64,000 nt of DNA, taken from assembly GCF_002575655.3 (NCBI RefSeq), contig NC_053037.3, positions 325,031,294-325,095,293 on the forward strand, written 5' to 3'. Below, piece after piece: positions 59,072 to 64,000 of the stretch. The stretch's first letter is position 1. Each line of letters begins with the position of its first letter. The stretch is from Aegilops tauschii subsp. strangulata (taxonomy: Eukaryota > Streptophyta > Magnoliopsida > Poales > Poaceae). A program made the translations under genes and the position numbers. The notes under the pieces are model-generated. The model saw only the letters and a list, made by a program, of their open reading frames with translations. It had not been told where the DNA came from and searched no databases.

Positions 59072-59337
59072 AAGGCAAAAAGATAAGCGTCAGGCGCGAA
59101 AATCAAGGAGCCCAAAATTTGGATATGAGGCGGAGCTGTCGCCTCGATTGCCGGAGGCTCATTAATGAAGGTGGGTTATACACAGTTTTAAAATAACAGA
59201 TGATGTCATGGCGGTTTACCATGGTCCTAGAAGATGACGTCACGGCGGTTTACAAGATTACGTGAAGATGTGGAACAAGAAATTTGCTTAAGTATTGAGG
59301 ATTGACATGAACCAGTTCAAACCAATCTGGGGCCTAA

Positions 59338-59858
59338 TGTTGGGGATATTACCACTGGGCGTAAACCGGCCAGGAGAGGCCGGGTTAACCCCATGGTAGT
59401 TCACTATATCTGAAGCCCATGAAGATAGACGGTGACGCTTTATGAAGGCCCAGGGCCCAAAGCCGGTTTAAGTCCTGTAGACATAAATCGGCATTGATAT
59501 GTAAACTTGTGTTGTAAGATAGAAAGAGCAGAGACCGAGCCGGACATGTTTATGTGCCGGCCTCGGGATTCTGTAAACCGACGGGCGTCAACCCATGTAT
59601 ATAAGGGGACGATCCGGCGGCGGTTCAAGAACAACAGACAACACCTCAAGGCTCAGGCAAAGCGTATTCGCTCCCTGGTCATCGAAACCCTAGCAACTCC
59701 ACAACAACTGGGTTAGGATTTTACCTTCACCGCAAGGGGCCGAACCAGTATAAACTCTCTGCGTCCCTTGTCCGCTTTAACCCCTTTAAGCTAACCCGCG
59801 CGATGGCTCCACGACTAAGTCCTTTACTTAGGACATCTGCTGTGACAAAACCACGACA
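59338..59858 (+). repeat. 3' LTR of element M
   Basis: 521 bp, TGTTGGGGATATTACC to ACCACGACA, followed by CCTCC. Preceded by a purine-rich AATCTGGGGCCTAA tract. The interval 59072-59337 between the antisense promoter and this LTR holds no ORF. Confidence 0.93.
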
Positions 59859-59957
59859 CCTCCCTTCTGAGGTTTCTTTCCATCTGCCATATTCTTCAGC
59901 TGAGGATTTTGAACAATTGAGTTCTCTGAAGAGGTGTGCAATTTTTCTTTGAGGAAC

Positions 59958-60617
59958 ACTGCAAATGAGTTAAGTTGATGAGAACCTAGTGATTCAGCAG
60001 CGGACATGAGTACCTGTGAATAGAGTATAGGTGCGAAGAATTTGGAGAGGTCATATGCTTTCTCAGAAGTTTTTGCAAAAAGAAAAAGTTTGAGGAATTT
60101 GACCAGTGGTATCTTGAGGAATTGCACTAAGCGTTTTTGACTTAGGTTCCAGAGTTGTATAGATTGAAAATCCACACAATTGAGGAATCTTGAGGAAAAA
60201 TGTTGCTTAAGAGAAATAGATCAAGAGCGGATGCTCGTGTGAGGTGTTTAAAGTGTGGAGATTGAAGAATAAACACCTTTCGAAGATTTTGTAGAAAGCA
60301 TAAGAATCAACAAGGGCAGTAAAAGTTACTTTTAATTACCCTTGACGAAGAACACGACGAACTGGGAATAGTAGATTGGAAGTTCGTCAGTCCAGATCTT
60401 CCACGCCCTAACTTGGCAGAGGAAGACAGCTACGACGGCGGCGGAGTGAAGAAATCCGCGGCTGGCGCGAGTACGACGGCGATGAGGTCGAGGCAGTGAA
60501 GCTCTTCCTCACCGGCGACGATGGAAGTAGCAGCGGCGCTAGGTCAGGAAGCTCGAGCGAGGGGAGTGAGGTCGAGCAAGGTAAATGCAGTCTGAGAAGG
60601 GAAGGGGTATATATATA
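59958..60617 (-). promoter_or_regulatory. Internal promoter and leader intron before the second ORF of element L
   Basis: Minus strand GGCTATATATATACCCC (60608-60617) is followed by a CT/GC-rich leader without a sustained coding frame, a donor AAGG|GTAATT near 60339, and an acceptor CATTTGCAG ending at 59959, about 70 bp before the ATG at 59890. Element C has a similar acceptor, AGTTTGCAG|TGTCAGAC, just before its ATG. This suggests the second ORF is expressed from its own spliced transcript rather than from the LTR alone. Confidence 0.5.
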
Positions 60618-60998
60618 GCCGAGGTGAAAAATCGCTCGCCCGAGGAAATTGAACAAACGTGCCCCTGACACTTATCATCCTAGCGACTTGTGTCAGCCAC
60701 GTACAGAGCGGTGGAGATCGTGGGTGAATAGATAAATCCTATCATGGGAGGTGGAACGGTTTGAGTGGCAAAAGCCAAAATTTCAGAGTAGAATATTTTA
60801 ACGTTTCGTTCGCAAATTCTTCAGCTGACAAGGACATAGTGAAGATTTTGAACGGGTTTCAAATAGAACGCACATGAAGAATTTGTGAATAGATTGGATT
60901 GAGTATAGCATAGAAGGGGAAGCATCCGATCACATTCACTTAGCAGACAAAAGAAACTAGAAGAAATAGCAATAAGTGAATGCTATAGAGGACTTAAA

Positions 60999-61000
<2 letters not shown>

Positions 61001-61074
<74 letters not shown>
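61001..61074. repeat. (TA)n microsatellite
   Basis: About 37 uninterrupted TA units in the spacer between pol and the second ORF of element L. The surrounding 60618-61384 is AT-rich and holds no supported gene. Confidence 0.97.
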
Positions 61075-61077
<3 letters not shown>

Positions 61078-61384
61078 AATGAAGAAAAACGACGGAAAGA
61101 GTGAAGACATTGCAAAGTTGAAGAAATTGAACAACTGAGGAATTTCAAAACTGAAGAAAAACTCAAATTGAAGATTTTCAACTTTTGTTGGTGGCGTAAC
61201 CCACCGTATAAGAATGCTGATTTCAGGCACCGCGTACAATTTTCGTAGGGCTCTGAGAATCAAATTCCTCGTTAATTTATTCACACTTAGAGTGTTAGTC
61301 TTCATTGATTGAAGAAAAACGTTACTTCGTGTGTTGCACATCTAAGTCATCAATTTTGCATAAGTGTTAGGATGTGTGTCCTTT

Positions 61385-63999
61385 TCAAAGGACATTCGAA
61401 GATTCTAAGATATTTAGCTCACACCACAACTTGCTAAATCTCTTCTCATCAAACGGCTTTGTGAAGATATCGGCTAGCTATTCTTCAGTCTTCACGTGCT
61501 CGATGGAGATGTCGCCCTTCAACACATGATCATGAAGAAAATGATGACGAATCTGAATGTGCTTTGTCTTCGAGTGCTGAACTGGGTTATGAGCAATCTT
61601 GATGGCACTCTCATTGTCACAGTAGAGAGGCACATTCTTCACATTGATGTCGTAGTCCTTGAGGGTTTGCTTCATCCATAGCAATTGAGCACAGCACGAA
61701 CCAACAGCAATGTACTCAGCTTCAGCAGTAGAAAGTGATACGTAGTTCTGTTTCTTCGAGGACCAACATACCAAGGATCGTCCAAGGAAATGACATGTGC
61801 CTGATGTTGACTTGCGGTCCACACGATCACCAGCATAGTCAGAGTCTGAATATCCAATGAGATCAAAAGCCGAGCCCTTGGGATACCGTAATCCAAGTGT
61901 TGGAGTGTGAGGTAGATATCGAAGAATATGCTTCACAGCCTTATGGTGTGATTCCTTCGGTGTAGCTTTAAATCAGGCACACATGCAAACACTAAGCATA
62001 ATATCTGGCCTAGATGCACATAAATACAATAAAGAGCCAATCATGGAGCGGTATACCTTTTGATCGAAGTCAATACCATTTTCATCAGTGCATAGATGGC
62101 CATTTGTGGGCATAGGGATTTTGACTCCTTTGCAATCTTGCATGCCGAATATCCTCAATACATCCTTGAGGTATTTCTCCTGAGATATGAAGATGCCGTT
62201 TCGTTGTTGACGTATCTGAAGACCTAAGAAGAATTTCAATTCTCCCATCATAGACATTTGATATTCTTCACTCATCATATAGGTAAATTCATCACTGTAA
62301 CGTTGGTCAGTACAGCCAAAGATGATATCATCAACATATATTTGGCACACGAATAATTCATCATCATAAGTTTTGGTGAAAAGAGTTGGGTCAAGTTAAT
62401 CGGGTTTGAAGCCTTTCTTCATGAGGAATTCCTTCAAAGTATCATACCATGCCCGAGGGGCCTGCTTGAGGCCATAGAGGGCCTTATTGAGTCTGAAGAC
62501 GTTGTCAGGATGCTTTGGATCTTCAAAACCTTGGGGTTGAGCAACATATACTTCTTCCTCAAGCTTACCATTGAGGAATGCACTTTTCACATCCATTTGA
62601 TATAAGATGATATTGTGATGGTTAGCATAAGCAAGTAATATGCGAATAGCCTCAAGTCTAGCAACAGGTGCAAAAGTTCCATCGAAATCAATTCCTTCAA
62701 CCTGTGTGTAGCCTTGAACTACAAGTCGTGCCTTATTCCTCACCACAAGGCCATTTTCATCTTGCTTGTTGTGGTAGATCCATTTTGTGCTGATGATATT
62801 GTGCTTGCGAGGGTCTGGTCGCTTGACAAGTTCCCAGACATTATTGAGCTTGAACTGATGTAATTCCTCTTGCATAGCTTGAATCCACTCAGGCTCCAGA
62901 AATGCTTCATCTACCTTAGTGGGCTCTGTGATAGAGACGAAAGCAAAGTGCCCACAAAAGTTAGACAAATGTGAAGCTTTTGAGCGTGTGAGAGGACCTG
63001 GTGCGTTGATGTCGCTGATGATTTTCTCAATCTGCACTTCATTTGCAACGCGAGGATGTGCTGGTTGACGACGACGAATTTGCTCAGCATTTTCTTCAGA
63101 GCCATTTTCTTCAGGTGCACTAGCATGATGTTCTTCACGATCTGGAATGACTTCTTCAGCAGATTCTTCAGTAGGAATGACATCCTCAGTAGCCTTGAAC
63201 TTTATGGTTTCCTCAGGTGATTTTTCATCTAGCACAGGAGGTAGGTGCTCTCTTTGCGAGACATTAGCTTCATTGAACCGCACATCTACAATTTCAACAA
63301 CCTTGTGGTGAAAGTTGTTGAAGACTCTGTAGGTGTGCGAGTCCTTTCCGTAACCAAGCATAAAACCTTCATGTGCTTTCGGTGCAAATTTAGAATTGTG
63401 ATGAGGATCTCTAATCCAACATTTAGCACCGTAGACTTTGAAATAACTCACATTGGGTTTCTTGTCAGTGAGGAGTTCATATGCGGTCTTTTTGAAGAAT
63501 TTGTGAAGATATACCATGTTGATGATGTGGCATGCAGTGTCAATTGCCTCAATCCAGAAGTGACGAGGCATCTTGTATTCGTCAAGCATAGTGCGAGCCA
63601 TCTCAACAAGAGTCCGGTTCTTGCGCTCCACGATGCCATTCTGCTGAGGAGTATAAGGAGCAGATAACTCATGAGTAATACCAAGTTCATCAAGATAGTC
63701 ATCAAGACCAGTGTTCTTGAACTCAGTTCCATTATCACTTCTGATGTGCTTGTCTTCACACCAAAGTTGGTTGAAGCCCTCGAGGAAAATCGTTTGAAGA
63801 CTTCCTGCACTTCACGTTTGTAAGTGACGATATGCACCCATGTGTATCGAGAGTAATCATTAACAATAACAAAGCCATATAGAGATGCTTCATTAGTGAA
63901 TGCAGAATAGTGATTAGGAACAAAGAGATCCATGTGAAGCAATTCAAATGGACGAGTGGTAGTCATGATAGTCTTTGCAGGATGCTTGGCCTTGGTCAT
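61385..63999 (-). pseudogene. Copia pol of element L: integrase, RT and RNase H
   Basis: Minus strand, entering from the window edge. Integrase core: FELLHMDLFVPN and, after a frameshift near 63775, a frame into [15 protein letters not shown] with the catalytic Glu. Then [20 protein letters not shown], an acidic linker, and RT from [13 protein letters not shown] through [12 protein letters not shown] and [13 protein letters not shown] stop and frameshift near 62350-62396 precede the catalytic QIYVDDIIFG, which is intact. RNase H has YSDSDYAGD and YCDNESAIKIA. TAG at 61478-61480 precedes the conserved end (LADIFTKPF) and the final stop at 61385. Domain order integrase-RT-RNase H proves copia. 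Gag and protease lie outside the window. Confidence 0.92.
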
Positions 64000-64000
64000 C

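Larger units (their letters stand above)
46337..59858 (+). mobile_element. Element M: Tat-lineage Ty3-gypsy element with antisense gene
   Basis: Two 521-bp LTRs start TGTTGGGGATATTACC, with CCTCC target duplications at 46332-46336 and 59859-59863. Interior: primer site, gag, protease, RT, two RNase H regions and integrase on the plus strand (to 53326), tandem repeats, then a multi-exon gene on the minus strand (59064 to 54701), then the 3' LTR. Small LTRs, a large interior, a second RNase H and an antisense gene before the 3' LTR fit the Tat lineage. By eye the LTRs differ at roughly 20 positions. Confidence 0.93.
42742..59890 (-). pseudogene. Large second ORF of element L, interrupted by element M
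   Basis: ATG at 59890 (MADGKKPQK), then element M, then 46331 down to 42742, about 1200 codons in total. Counting one CCTCC copy, the frame is preserved exactly across the insertion. A frameshift near 45760-45780, TGA at 45727-45729 and three stops between 43036 and 42940 break it. The 868-codon open stretch 45642-43036 begins with GTG, not ATG, so it is a continuation. The N-terminal 240 residues are basic. The middle is low-complexity, acidic and Ala/Glu/Pro-rich. About 43400-44160 encodes a globular domain (DWNEELILQFYATLH, DYNPYDSARLRRKRFW) related to the ORF of element C. The function is unknown; the position corresponds to env-like ORFs of SIRE elements. Confidence 0.75.
41790..63999 (-). 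mobile_element. Element L: SIRE/Maximus-type copia element with extra 3' ORF, split by element M
   Basis: Minus-strand order: integrase, RT and RNase H (63999 to 61385), a spacer with its own promoter-like region, a very large second ORF (59890 to 42742), polypurine tract and a truncated 3' LTR. The 5' LTR, gag and protease lie beyond the window. The extra ORF after pol, the AAAAAGGGGGAGA tract and the LTR start TGTAAGTGCATCTAGTGCC point to the SIRE/Maximus lineage. Confidence 0.8.

Noticed and set aside
60408..60671. Minus ORF of 87 codons upstream of element L's second ORF
   Set aside because: It overlaps the TATA box and leader, is Ser/Leu/Pro/Arg-rich and has no motif; better explained as leader sequence.

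Overview
The window looks like a heterochromatic or intergenic block of a large grass genome, most likely Triticeae (wheat, Aegilops or barley group). The evidence is the dense nesting of LTR retrotransposons, the long LTRs opening TGATACGTCTCC or TGTAACGCCCC, and the Athila-, Tat-, Tekay- and SIRE/Maximus-like coding remnants. Family names are recognition from memory, not a database result. I see no ordinary host gene, rRNA or tRNA gene. All coding capacity sits inside transposable elements and nearly all of it is broken.

Layout. Element A (1-855 and 9125-12177) is an old GC-rich Ty3-gypsy copy with a decayed RT, tandem repeats, an antisense B3-like ORF with its own TATA box, and a 3' LTR. 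Element B (861-9119, + strand, TSD GGGGG) is a complete Athila-type element inserted into A; it has gag and protease but no RT or integrase. Element C (12178-17986) is a 5'-truncated SIRE/Maximus-type copia element whose 3' LTR holds solo LTR D (15980-17483, TSD GAGAG). Element E (17987-33220, - strand) is a truncated Tekay-like gypsy element. Its long 5' LTR holds element F (21333-30778, + strand, TSD AGTAC), which has no coding capacity. Copia element G (- strand) survives as pieces at 33221-33922 and 37283-38551, split by Athila-like element H (33923-37282, - strand), which carries an orphan ORF instead of gag. LTR fragment I (38552-41117) holds solo LTR J (39035-40613, TSD TCAAG). A CACTA-like fragment K with an 84-bp periodic array follows. 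Element L (about 41790 to beyond 63999, - strand) is a SIRE/Maximus-type copia element with a large second ORF after pol. That ORF is split by Tat-lineage gypsy element M (46337-59858, + strand, TSD CCTCC). M carries gag-PR-RT-RH-IN on its sense strand and a spliced antisense gene downstream.

The main theme is accessory genes inside retrotransposons. A and M each have an antisense gene between pol and the 3' LTR with its own TATA box. C and L share a homologous extra ORF after pol; in L it is preceded by its own TATA box and a leader intron. B and H, with different coding content, share a noncoding block containing two hairpins, one of which shows a compensatory base change. This suggests cis-acting RNA signals shared by non-autonomous partners. 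Most premature stops fit C-to-T change at CAG, CGA or CAA codons.
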